Positions 5,306 through 5,773 of a stretch of DNA of 5,773 nt are shown in pieces. The DNA is from Pseudonocardiales bacterium (lineage in GTDB: Bacteria > Actinomycetota > Actinomycetes > Mycobacteriales > Pseudonocardiaceae): the NCBI GenBank assembly GCA_013695005.1, contig JACDBJ010000584.1:1-5773 (forward strand). The letters run 5' to 3'. Each line of letters opens with the position of its first letter. The stretch's first letter is position 1. The notes beneath the pieces were generated by a model, which did not search any database, was not told the DNA's origin, and saw nothing but the letters and a program-made list of their open reading frames with translations. The translations under genes and the position numbers were made by a program.

Positions 5306-5773
5306 TCAGCGCCTGGCGAGGTAAGCGCTGACCTCGGGCTTGAACATGAACACCATGCCGGCCACGACGAGCCCGAGGGCGACGCCGATGAGCAGGACGG
5401 AGATCACGACCACTGCGCCGCCGATCAAGGATGCGACACCCAGGATGAGGACGAGGCCGAGCAGCTGGAACGCCCCGAGGACGCCGCCGCAGACCGCCGC
5501 GATGGTCCGCCCGCTGCTCTTGCCGGCGCGCATCTCGCGCGCGCCGAACGCCGCCCCGGCGGCCAGCGCGATCCCGAGGAACCCACTGACGGTGCCGCCG
5601 GAACCGATCGACATCGCGAGGTTGATCACGAAGCTGAGCAGGACGAGGCCCGCGAGGGCGGTCCAGCACAGGAAGGCGTTCTGCGCCGCCTTCGGCACAC
5701 CGGCCGGCGCCGCGAACTGGCTCTGCGGGTAGCCCGACGCTGGTTGACCGCCCTGCTGCGGCGGCGGGTAGCC
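5306..5773 (-). CDS. Four-helix membrane protein with Pro/Gln-rich tail, 5' end outside the window
   Basis: The last 155 residues of a protein of unknown function; the start lies beyond the right edge. Visible residues begin GYPPPQQGGQPASGYPQSQF, the end of a repeat tail like those of its neighbours, then VPKAAQNAFLCWTALAGL leading into helix 1. Four hydrophobic segments lie at about 33-52, 57-75, 88-108 and 111-138 of the visible part. The basic loop MRAGKSSGR (about 81-89) separates helices 2 and 3, and the protein ends AYLARR. An internal GTG at 5698 would give a 130-residue protein, but the open frame continues to the edge with typical tail sequence, so that start is probably wrong. It is the closest relative of the 4437-5183 product; the loop lacks the tryptophan present in the other two (SSGR for AWGR). 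Confidence 0.85.
   Translation of the reverse strand, partial: GYPPPQQGGQPASGYPQSQFAAPAGVPKAAQNAFLCWTALAGLVLLSFVINLAMSIGSGGTVSGFLGIALAAGAAFGAREMRAGKSSGRTIAAVCGGVLGAFQLLGLVLILGVASLIGGAVVVISVLLIGVALGLVVAGMVFMFKPEVSAYLARR

Noticed and set aside
4257..5324. Open frame of 355 codons on the plus strand opposite the repeat-tailed genes
   Set aside because: Asp/Glu/Gln-rich then Leu/Val/Arg-rich low-complexity antisense of helices and repeats; no start signals and no motif.

Overview
The window is high-GC DNA with all intact genes on the minus strand, several GTG starts and a gene order (hemL, histidine phosphatase, TlpA-like thioredoxin lipoprotein) known from mycobacteria and related actinomycetes. 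In M. tuberculosis the block runs hemL (Rv0524), phosphatase (Rv0525), thioredoxin-like lipoprotein (Rv0526), then ccdA/resB/ccsA. The organism is therefore almost certainly an actinobacterium, probably of the Mycobacteriales/Pseudonocardiales type. The species cannot be told from this sequence.

Layout in transcription order, right to left. (1) 5773-4299 (the right edge cuts the first gene) holds three tandem genes for one kind of protein: a cytoplasmic-looking N-terminal tail rich in Pro, Gln, Gly and Tyr, followed by four membrane helices. The first is cut by the window edge. The second and third each have their own TGGACA-N17-TAC(G/C)GT promoter, placed so that transcription should begin at or one base before the start codon (leaderless mRNA). 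A strong hairpin follows the second gene and a weaker one follows the first. (2) 3275-1309 holds hemL, 30 bases behind the third membrane-protein gene, and a histidine phosphatase overlapping it by ATGA. (3) 1308-681 holds no intact gene. It carries the C-terminal half of an ABC-2 permease (minus strand, with a frameshift) and the C-terminal part of a TetR regulator (plus strand). The two truncated ends meet near position 1090-1100, as expected if one deletion removed the middle of a divergent tetR/ABC-exporter cassette. (4) 655-65 is the TlpA-like lipoprotein gene. The last 64 bases at the left edge show no recognisable gene start.

Functionally, HemL makes 5-aminolevulinate for tetrapyrrole synthesis, and the TlpA-like protein probably serves extracytoplasmic thiol reduction for cytochrome c maturation. 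The cluster thus links haem supply with haem attachment, and here it has been split by a decayed exporter locus. The membrane proteins have no function I can assign. Their most unusual aspects are the tandem paralogy with fast-diverging repeat tails, the matching leaderless promoters, and the position of one of them at the head of the haem operon.
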